From Trichosphaerium sp. ATCC 40318 (taxonomy: Eukaryota; Discosea; Flabellinia; Trichosidae), in the NCBI GenBank assembly GCA_038496445.1, contig JALMLS010000489.1:121875-185874 (forward strand): a DNA stretch of 64,000 bases. The letters are read 5' to 3'. Numbering within the stretch: position 1 is the stretch's first letter; every line of letters begins with the position of its first letter. The translations under genes were made by a program, and so were the position numbers. The notes under the pieces were generated by a model. The model was not told the origin of the DNA, made no database searches, and saw nothing but the letters and a program-made list of their open reading frames with translations. This document shows positions 1 through 12,427 of this stretch, in pieces.

Positions 1-332
1 CCAAACCATCAATGTGGAAATGACTTGAGCTGTTATTTAGCGCTTAATGAGACTGATATCCAAATTACGTGTATGAAATACGTATTTTTAAACAATGTAA
101 CACTCATTTCGGACAAGAAGTTAGCAACACGTGCGTGTACAAACAAGATTGAGTCTTGGGGTTTTTTTTGGAACACAGACCAACGTTTACCCAACTCATT
201 TTTTAATTTTTATTTATAGACATAGTGAACGACTTTTTACCTTCTGTATCTCTTCCACACGTGATGTGTAATGGAGAACGTATTTTTATCAACGGCCAAA
301 AACACTCTTTGACGATAGACGGCTTAAAATTT

Positions 333-340
333 GGGTGTCC
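333..340. repeat. Target site duplication, left copy (GGGTGTCC)
   Basis: It is identical to 994-1001 on the other side of the inserted element and lies inside a coding exon of the surface-protein gene. Confidence 0.85.
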
Positions 341-993
341 TAGCGATGTTCCAAACGGATAGATTGCAAAATTCGTATTTGAACCAAATTTTCTTGGTTT
401 ATTCGAATATATTCTTCTCGCTTTTTTTGTGGTGAGATAAAACGGCACAAATTACATCCTTATTCCTGTCCTGAACCCATTTTTTTACATCCGAACATGT
501 CTGAGACTTTTTTTAATAGAGCAAGTGAATAGATAAAACTACAAAATTGTGTTAAAATTTGTTTTACCTCAAGCGATGGCTATTTCTATGCGTGGAAAGT
601 ACTAAAAAGTGGTTTTGAGACAGCAAAAAAATAGATCACGTGGCGGGCTCAAGATTGGCTCGAATTGTCAAAAAAACGTCACCACTGGCACAATTTCACG
701 CAACAAAAGTGTCGGTTAGGCTTACCGTGACTTAGTTTTACCGCTAAAATGTAGATATCTTAAACTCACTCAATATATGGCTTTCAACCACTCTATGTAT
801 AGAAATATGCATTTTAAAACATATGAGAGTAGTTTGGATGAACAAAAAGCACTTGGTGATTAAAAAAAAAGCCAACAACTTTCAGTTTCACAGTCGCTCT
901 TCTCTGAAAACCGAATCCGAATATAGTCGACTATTTCCAACTTTTTACGTTCTGGCGATAGATTCGGTATTCTATTCGTTTGGAACATCGCTA
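341..993. mobile_element. hAT-like non-autonomous DNA transposon (MITE)
   Basis: The left end (341-362, beginning TAGCGATGTTCCAAACG) is the reverse complement of the right end (972-993) with one mismatch in 22. The element is flanked on both sides by the same 8 bases, GGGTGTCC (333-340 and 994-1001). An 8-bp target duplication and termini fitting YARNG are known hallmarks of the hAT superfamily. No transposase reading frame is visible inside 653 bp, so it is non-autonomous. Removing the element plus one target copy restores a reading frame (LKFGCP followed by LSIEDVPVFKLE) that aligns with LNFKCPVKVSDVDTFNLE in the paralogue near 19950-20003. The insertion is therefore real and post-dates the duplication of the host gene. 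Confidence 0.85.
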
Positions 994-1001
994 GGGTGTC
1001 C
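994..1001. repeat. Target site duplication, right copy (GGGTGTCC)
   Basis: It directly follows the right terminal inverted repeat. The host reading frame resumes here and runs to the donor after FKLE near 1040. Confidence 0.85.
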
Positions 1002-3303
1002 ACTGTCAATAGAGGATGTACCTGTTTTCAAACTGGAGTGCGTATCTTTTTTTGTGTTTTTTTTTCCCATATTTGACCTTTATTCTAATGTGCTCTTGAA
1101 GGTCAAGTATGTTTTATTTACTTTCAACTGACGCGCCATTGCTTAAACTAGTGAATTCTAAGTACGTCACACATGTAGTCCTGTTTCTAACAACAATAAT
1201 AAGTTTTGTGATGTCACAAACTCATCAAGTTGATAACAATATTTCCATTGGAGTACCAGAAGGAGCGTTGCTTTCCATGACAAACGGATCAATGAGCATT
1301 GACAATTGCACTTTTTCTGGTAATACAATTCGCATCAAAGAAAATACAAGCTGTATTTTTAGAGGTTTGGTAAACACACAAGGAACAGATGTCTACGTAC
1401 TTTGTGTTGTATTTCGCAATTTGCTAACACTTTATTTTTCGTAGCTATCTATTAACGGCTCATTTTTTACGAAGAACTCCTTCCTAAGCCCACTTCACGC
1501 ATGTACGGCACATGTTACTGGTATTGACGTTAAGGAAAATTGAAAACAAACTTGTTGTTTAGGTCTAGCGCCTTATGGTGGCATTATTCACTCAAACGAA
1601 ATTAATTATATGTTAATTTACAATAGCGCTTTCATTGAAAACAATATGGTGGACATACAAGGTATAAAAAGTGTTAAGTTTCATAAACTTGTATGCTAAT
1701 CTCGAAAAACCAAGCATGTATCATTGTATCTCTAGCGGACGACACTATCATTCAGTCATCTGTATTCAAGAGCAATATATGTGCAGGGTAAGTTATTTGT
1801 TTTAAATGGACAATATTTAATTAATTCTATTTAAATAGGTCTGTCATCACAATTGGTAATGTATCTTATTTTTTATTGTTGTTAACAGTCTGCAGGTATG
1901 GATAATAATCAAAACACAGCTTTCGAACTTCAGTATGTTGCTTATTGTCAGTTCATAGCCTAAAGGTTATTTATATGTTGTTAGGAATATCTACATTAAG
2001 GGTAACCATGCTATACAATTGTGAAGAGACAAAAGCAGATTCTCGTTCCTGATTTCTGCTTACCAATGCATAACGTAACATGTAGAAAATGAAGAAAGCA
2101 GACAATCAATAAGTTGCACACCATTAAGTTCGGGGAGTGTTTCAAACCTGTTCATAGGTGGTAAGCAAAACTTTTTGGTCATCCAAGAATACTACTAAAA
2201 AACTTCATGTTTCGCAGATTTTCACCCGTATTCTGAAGGATGTCAAGTAAATGAAACAAATCGTTGCACTACAGATTGTTGTGATGGCACGTATTAGTAC
2301 AAAACACGCACAATAATAGTAAAACACGTGATAGTATCATTCGAATTTGAGAATTATTTTTACAGTCACCCATGCAACACAACAATATCGACTAGAGTAC
2401 CACCTCCACAGTTTGACGGTAAGTAACTAAGGTCCACGCGTACTAATACGCTAAAAAAGGTTGTATATGGCCACCCGAGCATGATGTGTATCCCTCAGCT
2501 AGTCCACCAACCAATGCAGCACCGACTGTCGCAGCGAACGCAAGTGCATGTGTTGTTTGTAACAATGCGTTGTGCGAAATACAAGAAAATTGTAACGTTG
2601 GCGGTTTAGCCAAAGTAGATGAGAACAATCATCTTACCATTGAGAATGGTGTTGTGATTGAAGGAGATTTCATCAACAACGGCAATGTCACCTTTGCGTT
2701 GAATGATAGCACCAAGAATGTTGTTATTGGAAGAGACTTTGTGAATACTGGCATAATCACTTTTACACCAAGTGTCAATTCAGGACGGTTTACGGTTGGC
2801 GGAGACTTTATCAACAATGGAACTGTTAAAATTGTGCTGAAGCACAGTGATAATATACAAATAAAAGGTACCGTTAACTAGTTTATAAAGACCTACTCTT
2901 ATCACGTGACAATAGTTTTGAGATGTACTTATCTTGGTGAGTACATAGTTGATGTTTCTACAATACAACTGCATCGAAAATGCATTTCTATCATTGAAAG
3001 CACGTGTGTACATGGAACAGTATCCATAGCGGGAATGACAGGATGTACATCTGCATCTCAAGAACATGATGGAAGAAAGTACGAGGCAATTTTCATATTC
3101 ATGTTGTACTATTTTTCGTTTAGATTGCAAGTATTTGTTGTCAATACTTGCACAGGTGGTGGTACAAACGCTTTTCTGATTGTCGGAATCATTTTTGCAG
3201 TTGCAGTATTTGTACGTACGATAGTCTTATTTGATCTTCTAACATGTTTCGTTTTTTCAAGTTCTCTGTCATTGCTATCTTCATTTTAAAGTGTAAACGA
3301 TGA

Positions 3304-3756
3304 TAAGTTCGTGTTCACGTCAGAAAAGACAAGATCGCCAATGACAATCTCAGATGTCACCACGCCAAAGTCAATGGTATCGTCAGTAACGCCAGGCATA
3401 GGCGATGTCTTCATCAGATTAATAAAAAACAGTCCATTCTTTTACCCTTAGATTTACTTCCTTGATGTAGTTAGCTAAGATCTTTACCCTCAATATTTAT
3501 TTTCATTTATTTGTACAATTTGAAGTCATGTCGTGTTGGATTTCTCGTATCGTTGTTCTTTATTTTTTATACTTTCTTTTCTTTATACGTAAAGTACCAC
3601 CACGTTGATGCATTATTTTGTCTAGTGTCCCAATGTCATTGCTTAGAAAGTAACTCCAGAAACCAAGGCGAAAAGCAGCATCGACATTTACGTTATGCTT
3701 AGCGCTTTAGTAGACAGTTAAAACAGAAAAACACCGCTAGGACAAAACTAAAAAAG
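3304..3756. other. Intergenic, no gene seen
   Basis: This stretch lies between the TGA of the surface-protein gene and the stop of the minus-strand gene at 3757. It holds AT-rich sequence with short T runs and only small unconvincing reading frames. No repeat or RNA structure was recognised. Confidence 0.5.
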
Positions 3757-5148
3757 TTACCTAGTCGAAATATATGGTATATCTCTTTGCATTGCAAGCT
3801 TCAAAGCATCAACTTCTCGGTAATTACGCTCATCTTTTTTACACCTACAATCACGTGTGTTAAACAAAATTGTATCAACTGTACACAAGGACACTACTGA
3901 TGTTGACATACCCGACAAGAACTTGAATCTACGGAGTTAATTAATACTAACAGCTGGAATTTTAAAAAAAAGTATTAGTAGAACGTACCTTAGAACCTAT
4001 AGTATCAATAATTGGCAATGTATCTTTCGTCAAAGTTTCTATTGTTTTCTCTTCTTGTAGCGAAAAGCAGCACATGTATACCTTAAAATAAGTCCCACGT
4101 TAGTTCACTATTTAATATTGTTACGCTTGTGCTTACATTTGTAAGGTTACAATAGTACGCTCCTGATTTATTGTTTAAGAGCGCTAATTCGGTAACGTCA
4201 ATAAACAAACACATGAGAGAAGTCTATTTCTTACTTGTTTGGCTAATGTCAAAAACGTCAACAACTCCTCCATTCAACAAAGTCTTTCTGTGAGAATCTC
4301 TGTTCAAGTTGAGTTTAGAAAATAATTTATTGTCTTGTACTTACTCGGTTGTAGGGATATAAGAAGGTTCATATCGCTTGGAGTTCCATCGAAGTGTAAG
4401 ATTAGTCTTCCCTAAAAAAAACGTTTAGTTTTTGGTTCCCGCGTTGGACCAATTCACATGGCACGTGCCTACAGAATCATCTCCGACAAAGACCATCTTT
4501 ATTAGATTAGTTTCATTAAACTCTGGTGGCATCGGTATATGACTACGTGAAGAAGGATCCATTTTTTTTAAATGTTTTGTGTTGCGCGTTTTTTTTTTAA
4601 AAGGCTTGAATACGCTCTTCCTCTTACTCTTTTTACTGAGTTTCTTTTTAGATGATTTCTCTTGTATATTACGGCATCGTTGTATTGCACGCTCATACTT
4701 TCTAGGTAACCACCAACCTTTCTGCTTTAACGACAATAAACCGTTCATAAACTTCCTTGTTCTAATGCCATCACTCTCTTGTAGCCCTGCAAGGACAAAC
4801 CAGAGATCTCGAGAAGTACTAGTCTTTTTTTCAGAGGAGAAAAAGAAAAAATAGAAAAAACAGAAAAAAAGAAAGTTGAGAAGAACATTATTATTTGAAA
4901 GAGCATTCGCTCTTACTACTATAGTACTTACCATATCTTGTGGAAATAGTGGGAAGTGTTATTCAAACTTAATATACTTATAAGATCCATGTAAGACACG
5001 GCTATATGTATCACTTTGGCCGGGAGACAAGAAAAGGGACCTTCCATCATTATTTCTACTAAAAGTGCCAGTTCTCGTGTTGACAGTTAACTTAATGATG
5101 TTATGGTTAAGTTGTGGAAAGGAAGAAGAAAAAAAACACATTGTGGAA
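3757..5148 (-). CDS. Unrecognised multi-exon protein with an Ig-like Cys motif
   Basis: Read on the minus strand, several exons connect by plausible GT-AG introns. They are: about 5120-4965 (NHNIIKLT through LHGSYKYI), 4850-4427 (a strongly basic KKKLSKKSKRKS stretch, then a segment ending CHVNWSNAG), 4412-4345, 4310-4235, about 4160-4095 containing NKSGAYYCNLTN, 4075-3988, and a last exon ending TAA at 3757. The SGAYYC motif is the usual surrounding of the second Cys of an immunoglobulin fold, and CHVNW could hold the first. I see no signal peptide or membrane helix. The 5' end is uncertain; the downstream neighbour's stop at 5255 leaves only about 100 bp, so a join with that gene cannot be excluded. 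Confidence 0.4.
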
Positions 5149-5254
5149 TACTGTTCAAGTAACAACAAAGATAGCGATATATTTGTCACAACGTTTTATT
5201 AAAATAACTCCTAGTACTAGGTTTGGTACCACAGTACGTATTTATTGTCATATT

Positions 5255-7007
5255 TTATCTGGTTTCCTCAATGTTCGCTACAACCTCGTAATGCTTTGAT
5301 TTTTTCTTTACAACGTAGTAAGCAAGCCAAATGATAGCAATTATAAATGCAGTGGCAAATAATACGCCAAGAACAATTATCTAGAGTAGTATTTTAGTAA
5401 CTACGGTTCAGTACATACGACAATCGTGTAGTTTAACAAAAAAGCGAGTAAAATACTTTGTCTGCAAAAATCACGTGATGTTCACGTGATAAAACTAAGT
5501 TGTAAAACATTATTACCGTTTCAAGCCTTCTGGACGTTGGTTGTGGTGCATAAACTACGCCTAAATTCACAGTGAGCACATTGCCAAAACAGCTTTTGAA
5601 AAAGAAAAAGACTTGCCAACTTGAGGATCCCATATTATAGGTTCATCTCTAGGAGTCATAAACGTAAAGTACAACTGGAACTCAGCCTCATTATCATCAT
5701 CTACGTTTATCATCAATAACTTGTAAAAAGTGTTAAGGCTTTACTCACCGTCTTCAGGAGGTACTCGAATGGCTTTGGCGACAACTTTATATGTCTTATT
5801 CGCGTTTCCTTCAGCTTCATCCGCCCAAGCGAATTTTCCAAAGGCACCAGTGGTAGAAGGAGGCTTTATATTCAAGCTTGATGCATCGTCATCGTCATTA
5901 TCATTATTGTCGTCATCATCGTTATCATCATCCTTCTCGGATTCAACTTCAATTTCTGTTTCAACATTTGCAAGCATGCCCAATCGCGTGCCAGTCTCTT
6001 TAAGGAACGGAAAGTTATGTATTTCAATGTCGATTTTAACAGCTTTGTATTTGTTAACGAAAAAATCAGTAATCACGTGATATCGAGGGGAAAAGGCTGT
6101 TAAGGATACTGTTAAACCCATATTCAAATCGTGAATCACCGCTGTACCATCCACGAATAGTTACAACATCTGAAAGACACAGTAAGAAAAAAATAAAATA
6201 CAGTTTAATCATATACCATCAGTTGTTGTTATAACAAAGCCATTAACCTAATAATGCGTAAGAATGATTACAGAGAGATAATAAATAAAAGAAGAAGAAA
6301 TAAAAGTACAAGTGAGGCATTCTTGCCGATAAAATCGGCAAAAAAGCGCGAAAACCCAAAAATTTCAGAAACTCGCACATACAATAACCCCGGAATCGTT
6401 CTTGCTAATTGGTATCCATCCAGTCTTTGGCCAAGAAGCAATATTTTCGCCCTATAGATAACTGTTAATAAACAGTTCGCCTGATATATCACAAAACGCA
6501 CAGTAGTGAAATACTCTTGCACAATGACACTTTCGTTAGTATAATGTCCTTTTGTCTTGTTATCAATTTCAAACTCAACAATTCTACAGAAACCTATTAG
6601 CACGTGACACTTAACAAAAAAACGTTGAAAAAAAGAAAGAGCTGTTCACGTGCTTTACAATATGAATGTCAAAGCCTATTTCTTTGCTTGTATCATTACG
6701 TATTGTCTCATACGATAAGTCTATAGAAGCCATACCCATTTTACCTTCGTTCTAAACGGTTAAGAGTAAGAATATTTATCTTCTTGTGTAAAACTTTTGA
6801 AAAGCTTACCAGGGCCTCCACTTCGATAGCGAACTTATCTACAGTTTCATTTCGTTCGTTTAAGCCTTCTGCCTCAAGTTTAACCTCTAACTCATCTATA
6901 ATAGCTCCATATTCTCTAGAATCAGGTTCATCATCATCGTCGTCTTGTGCTACAACGACGTGTGGAACTATCAGTAACAAAGCCAATACAACCAATAATA
7001 AACGCAT
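5255..7007 (-). CDS. Secreted/type I membrane protein of unknown function
   Basis: It starts at 7007 with a clear signal peptide (MRLLLVVLALLLIVPHVVVA, cleavage near AQ), followed by an Asp/Glu-rich stretch. Further exons cover about 6755-6665, 6600-6450, 6132-5741 (with a low-complexity D/N run near 5890-5930, coding for about 25 acidic residues), 5690-5520, and a final exon 5381-5255. The last exon has a strong membrane helix (IIVLGVLFATAFIIAIIWLA) and a short tail ending KKKSKHYEVV plus 9 residues, stop TAA. The family is not recognised. Topology suggests a large outside part, one membrane helix and a short basic cytoplasmic tail. The intron near 5455-5515 carries two CACGTG copies 11 bp apart. 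The acceptor before the 6132 exon had to be placed after an in-frame TAA. Confidence 0.6.
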
Positions 7008-7330
7008 TTGTTATCTGTTAGTACAACGCAAGAGGTGTTATTGTAGTTTATGAACAATAAATAAAGAAAATCCATAAAGAAACACGTGGACTGAACCGGC
7101 TTTTAGTAAAAAACATACACAGTTCCTATTTTTGTGGTATCATTATCGGAGCGCTTAGATGTGTCATCCACAAGCGCAATAAAGATCAGCTTGGTCCGAT
7201 ACTGTACAACACGTCAAAAAAAAAATACAATTTCTGATGTATTTTTACAAAGAAATAATGACCGTTTCGTCAAAGGGTAGTTTTTGCATCCACCTTGGTT
7301 TAACTATGGCAAAAACGACATACAATCGCG

Positions 7331-8731
7331 CTACTTGTCGTCCCAGAAACCATCATCTTCATCTTCGTCATCAGAATTCAGAAGTAGTGACGCACTACGG
7401 GCATCCATGGCTTCTTCAAGAGCAGAGTATAGAGATTCAGCTACTGTAAGAGATTTGTTCAAATATGCATCTCGCTCCTGTAACACCAACAGTTAATTCA
7501 AATCTTCAAGAAGAACACAAAGCGCGTGGACGTACTCTAGCAATTTTATCATGGTTTAGTTTCCTTAATCTAGTTCCTTGCTGTATCTCGCCTAAGCACA
7601 ATATTAAATACCTACATTGCAGTGGATAATATGAAGACATACCCAAAAGATGTCTGACACTAAGTGAACCATCTGCAGGCCCATTGTACGCTGAATTTCC
7701 TCTACCATGAGCACGTTGGCGAACAACAGGTACAGGAGGAGCAACAGGTGGTTTAGGAGCTTCAGCTGGTTTTTTCTGTATTTCTCTGGATACCTTTGCC
7801 AAAGATACGAAAAACTTAAAGAAAGTGAATCAATGCATTCGAAACATCCTGTGCACATACACTGTGATGTCCTGTTCGGAAGTCTTCTTGATATCTTATC
7901 AATTTTTGATGAAAAGGTCTAAGTTTTTTAAATTGTGACTCTCCCATACTATCCATAGGAAATTCTTTAGCCTATTAAGTGTTTATATAAGTCATATGTG
8001 AGTATTAGTACTCACCATGTCATCCAAACCAGTTTTCCATTTTTCGACATTAGATGTCAATGAAGTTAACAATGCGACAACAATCGATAAGCGCTAGTAG
8101 GTTTGTTTTTTATCAGTTCGTCACCTTCTTTGTCTGGATTTCGTACCTCGTTCAACTCATTTATAGTTTCTTGTTCTTGTTTAGAATTCTCTTGCATCGC
8201 CTTGAAAACACATGAGCACGTGATAAATTAGTGTTTGAAATGGGTTTTTTGTTTTGGAAAGTCATACCTGCAAAATATCCACAAAAGTGTCAACACCCTT
8301 TTCAATCTCACTCTTTTGCTTTACTATGGATTTACGTATACTGGAGCGTAATTTTTTACGCTCTTCAGTGGACATTGACTTTACTGACTGCCTATTCTTG
8401 GCTCTCCCTCTTTGGGTATCACGTGAGCATTGTATAAAGATTTAAAAGTACGTACGATGACCCTGTTGGTGTGTGCATTCCACTGCCCCTTCTCATTGAG
8501 TTACGCGGCAATGAACCAGGTGTAAGGCTAGCGCGGGACGAGTTCTGTTTTGGTGACCTACCAGCCGCTGCTTTTTTTTCAGCCCGTTTCTTTTTGAGTT
8601 GCGCAAACGACCGCATACTAAGCAGTTGTAAATAGATATATTCAAAAGGCACCATTCACGTGCCTTGCAGAAGACACTTGCTCGCGAGAACGATCGCGAG
8701 GAGATGAAGGGTACTGAGAGCGATACGCCAT
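7331..8731 (-). CDS. Coiled-coil protein of unknown function with acidic C-terminus
   Basis: Translation begins at 8731 (MAYRSQYPSSPRDRSRE). It continues through a basic Ser-rich exon (about 8617-8460, RSFAQLKKKRAEKKAAAGRS), charged coiled-coil exons (8410-8270 with STEERKKLRSSIRKSIVKQK; 8200-8147 with ENSKQEQETINELNE), a Pro-rich exon (7810-7640 with KPAEAPKPPVAPPVPVV), and a last exon ending DDEDEDDGFWDDK, stop TAG at 7331. The junction near 8664 looks like a GC-AG intron. The basic N-terminus, coiled coil and acidic Asp-rich end suggest a cytoskeletal or scaffold role, but this is inference only. Confidence 0.55.
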
Positions 8732-8896
8732 AGTTGTAAGAACAGGGTTTTAGGTTTATTGAAAATTTTAGACAAGTGACTTTTGACACAAAAAGTCAAA
8801 ACTGGCCACAATGGCTCAAGACATTAAAGGACGCAAAAAATAACAACTACGCGACTTTTACCAAGCGTTGGTACCCTCAAAAGAGGTATAATTTAT

Positions 8897-11800
8897 TTAT
8901 TTATTATACGTAGACTTCAAAGATTTGGTGCATGCTGCTACCTTACTAGTTGAAGACTTTGCATGCTTGTTTAGAATATCTGGAACTCCAAGATCAGTAG
9001 TAAGTGATGAAGTCTCCTCGTCATTATGTAATAGAGTCCCAAGAGCAACAAGAGCTCTGAAGATAATTTCAGGGTCAGACTCGCTTTGTAGAACTTCAAC
9101 TACAATAGCAAGGCATTGAACTTTAATATCTGAAGGGTGCTTCAAGAACAACACAGAGAAACTAGTAAAAAAAAACGTCAGTCTACAAAAACTCAAAGCT
9201 GGCTTGAAACTGGCTTTTGGGTATTGTTTTTATGCGTCTCAGAGAGAAGATTAATAGGTTCTTCATTGTTGAAGCTCTAGGGGAACTAGTGTCCTCATTG
9301 ACGCGAGAAAAAAAAAAAAAAAAAGAAAAGAATCAAAAAAACCGATTTGTCGTACTTGAGAAGTAAAGTAGTGACTGCTAAGCGTAAGTTTCTGTTTGAT
9401 GCACTTACACAATCAGCTGCGCATTCCAAAAGCTAAGTTGAGAGTCAGAAAAGTTTCATTCATAGTAATAGCGCGTACACTCTCAGCGTTACTTAGCAAA
9501 GCTTGTGCTGTTGCTGAACACTTGAATAGATTTACAAAAAACCTAAAACCAAGCATTTGACAAGCAGCAAAGTCTGATTTTACTCCAGCAGCTGCTATCC
9601 AATTAAAAATATCGGCTGAATCATTTCCAATAGAATTAACGACAAGTTGCGCTACGTTTTCATGTAGAGCGAGTAATCTGCAAATATCGATACCTGCGTA
9701 GTAATTTCAGTAACTTGGCACAGCATTTGGCTTTAGCTTTGCCGCGGTAGAAAGTTTTCAAAAAAAAAAAATTAAACCAACCAAAAGTCCTTGAAGGTCA
9801 AACTCACCTGGAAAACGTTTGTTGCTTGGCCATTCCAATAGTTTCTTCAAAACAGCAACTTCCTGAGGTTCTAGAGAAACTTGCTTCTTAGCAAGTTTTT
9901 GAAATAAACCATTCACAATATCAGCTTCAGGTGTTGACAAGGCCATGGCTCCAGCTTCTGCGTTCAATTGTACTAATTTCTTATGTACAGCGTCAAGCTT
10001 GGCAGCAGGGAAAGTAAGGGCAGTAAGCTAAAATTCCAATGAGTACAACTCTGTCCGCATTCAATGTATATTCTAATGTACCTGTGGGAAGTAGTGGACT
10101 GGTTTCTTTGGTCTTATTGGTGCTTGAGCAGTAGCACCTGTGTATCCAGTGTAGCGAGAAGGGTTGTAAGGATCATAAGCAGGTTGTTGCTGTGGAGTAT
10201 TTTGTATAATGAATGTTACAATTTGATCAATAAATTCTTCAGGTAAATCATTCTCTGTGCAAAATCGTGTTGCTGCAGCGTACGGATTCTCTACAAAAAC
10301 CACGATTAGCACAGACAGAGCACGTGAAAAAATATAATAAAATAAGAAAAACACAACCAACTTAAAAATTCTTCTTGGTAGGTATCTTACCTCCGTTATT
10401 GAAACCAATCTTTCTTTTAAATCCTTCCATTTCTACATTAAACACGTAGTCATACTGTTTACCTCGGATAGTATTACCCTTTTACAAGAGTATGAGTTAG
10501 CCTTATACCAATAAAAAATAATCAAAAAAAAATCAAAAAAAGATAATAATGTCTCACCTGTTCGACAGCGTTCACAATGTCACCTTCTTTGTTCCATCTT
10601 CTTTCTGCCATTTTCCATACATAAAGCTCTGGTTGCCCTTGAGCATTACGTAACATTAAAATTTTGCCTTCTTTATCTCCTGGAACATCTAGAGCTTCTG
10701 GACCAGGAAGAGAATCAACATTCAAATCACCAACAGATCCACCTTTAGCTTGAGAGCGTGCAGCAGCTATTTCCAATAGCTTTTGGTTATATTGTGCTAT
10801 ACTCTCATCAGAAGCCATACGGTCCTTTGAGCGCGTCCACAGACGTACTGCACCATCTTGACTACCCTAAAAAGAAAGCATTAGCCACAACGAACAAAAG
10901 AACGATTAAAATCATTTTTGTAGACTCAACCGTACAGTGCAGATATCTCCATTCTCTAAACCAACAACTCCCCATATTCCGCATGGATGTTGTAGTGTTT
11001 GCACACAAGCAGTATCCTTCCATACTTTACAAGTACCATCCTCTGCACAAGACAAAAATTCGCCTGTTGAGAGAACAGATACGCAATAAATGAAACCAGC
11101 ATGGCCAGAAAGGTTACGCATACATAAACCATCATATGTCCATAGACGCACGGTGCTAAGAAGCATCGTAAATACCAGAAAAATAAAGAAAAAAAATTAA
11201 TGAGAAAAGGGTACCAGTCATTTGAACACGATAAAAATCCAACGCCAGGTACATTTGCTAAACCTCGGACTGCGTCTGTGTGCTCGGTAATACGTTTTTT
11301 GATATTTCCTTGATGCCAAATGACAATTGATCTATCAGCAGAACCAGATACAATGTCTCCATTATCAAGTCCCAAAACAGCCCAAACAATGTGTTCATGA
11401 CCTTTAAGCTCCATCACTTCACTGGCACTCTTCCAAACACGAACTGTTCTATACACAATAGAGTTAACACACTGGTACACGTGCAAGAAAACTAGAGATT
11501 TTTAAATAAAATGAAATCGCATGAGGTCTTCATTGTAAAAAACAACAAATGGTGACTTACTTATCAACTGATCCAGAGATAACATAGCCCTATATTAGAA
11601 AACATGAGCTGACGCGTGTAAACAATATTTCACGTACTGTGTTTGTCATGCTCAGAGATGTAACGGACGAACTGTGGCCAACGTATTTTTGTACTTGAGT
11701 AGCATTCATTGATGGCGTTGGATTGGCCCAGATTACAACAGAATTATCGTAACCGCCAGTTACAAGCGCTACGGAGGAACGCGTTAGGGAGTGTAATGAC

Positions 11801-12201
11801 AGAGCAAAGTAAATATTTGTCGAAATAGAACAAGCTGTTTAAAGCGTACCTCCTTCAGGGAAAGTAGCGCATTTGCCTGGAGGAACTCGCATTACGCTGC
11901 TTACGCCCATTGATGATCCTTCATGGCCAGGAAGCATTACAACGCTTTTGAGCGTATTAGAATCATCCCTAATGCTTAATTTAGCTACGTGAGTATTCAA
12001 TACGTCACTTACTTTGTTAACAGCTGAATTGTGTTGTCCCTACTAACAGAGCATACACCACCTTGTGGCCAACCTAAATCTGTAACCGCTCTAGCCTAGA
12101 ATGTCTTAGGTTAACTTTATGCGTTATTTTAAATAAAGTACGTCTTTATCGTGTGCAAAAACTTCTGCTGAGAGCGCAAAGTCGGGCTCGTGATTAGTCA
12201 T
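8897..12201 (-). CDS. PLAA: PLAA/Ufd3/Doa1 homologue (WD40-PFU-PUL)
   Basis: This ubiquitin-binding adaptor of the Cdc48/p97 pathway is known in other eukaryotes for ubiquitin recycling and clearance of damaged membranes. The start at 12201 gives MTNHEPDFALSAEV. The N-terminal WD40 propeller occupies about 12150-10830, with repeats such as LKGHEHIVWAVLGLDNGDIV, SGSADRSIVIW and LSGHAGFIYCVSVLSTGEFL. The PFU ubiquitin-binding region follows at about 10740-10560, around AQGQPELYVWKMAERRWN. A C-terminal PUL armadillo region then runs to the TAA at 8897, including KKLLEWPSNKRFPGEFDLQG near 9830. The order and size match the family, and at least ten short introns split the gene. The upstream gap to eRF1 is 226 bp, so the two are divergently transcribed from a shared intergenic region. 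Confidence 0.9.
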
Positions 12202-12427
12202 GGCGTTTAGGTTTTTTTGAATGAAGTTTTAGTTCAAAATTTCAATTAAGCACTAGGTTTTATCTCATACGCTCTAAAAGGCCGGCAACAAAGCTCAATT
12301 GAGTACACGTAGACTAAAAATGAACCAACCGCTTCTGTGAAGAGAATTAGGTTCGCCTTTTGTTACTTTTTTGCGATTTTTCACTAAATCGCTGTCTGTC
12401 CTTAACACATAACTCAAAACTCACGCA

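Larger units (their letters stand above)
1..3303 (+). pseudogene. Beta-helix-type surface protein, 5' end outside window, interrupted by a MITE
   Basis: This is a multi-exon gene paralogous to the one at 19496-22070, aligning exon by exon. The Cys-rich block at 22-130 (CGNDLSCYLALNETDIQ) pairs with CGNDLSCYLELNETDIQ of the paralogue. The middle has right-handed beta-helix style text (MSIDNCTFSGNTIRIKEN near 1290-1345), then GDF(I/V)N(N/T)G repeats at 2660-2830, a Cys-containing module at 2920-3080, and one C-terminal membrane helix (about 3160-3290) before a short basic tail and TGA at 3301. The product was probably an extracellular, membrane-anchored adhesin-like protein; its ligand is unknown. 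A 653-bp element at 341-993 splits an exon and brings an in-frame stop, so this copy is probably inactive unless the element is removed from the RNA. Exon edges between 1010 and 2420 are uncertain. Confidence 0.6.

Noticed and set aside
5880-5935. GAT/AAT-type microsatellite as a regulatory repeat
   Set aside because: It is coding: the acidic D/N run of the membrane protein on the minus strand.
9305-9335. Poly-A tract as the end of a retrotransposed gene
   Set aside because: It lies within the PLAA gene (an intron on the opposite strand), with no target duplication or processed copy beside it.
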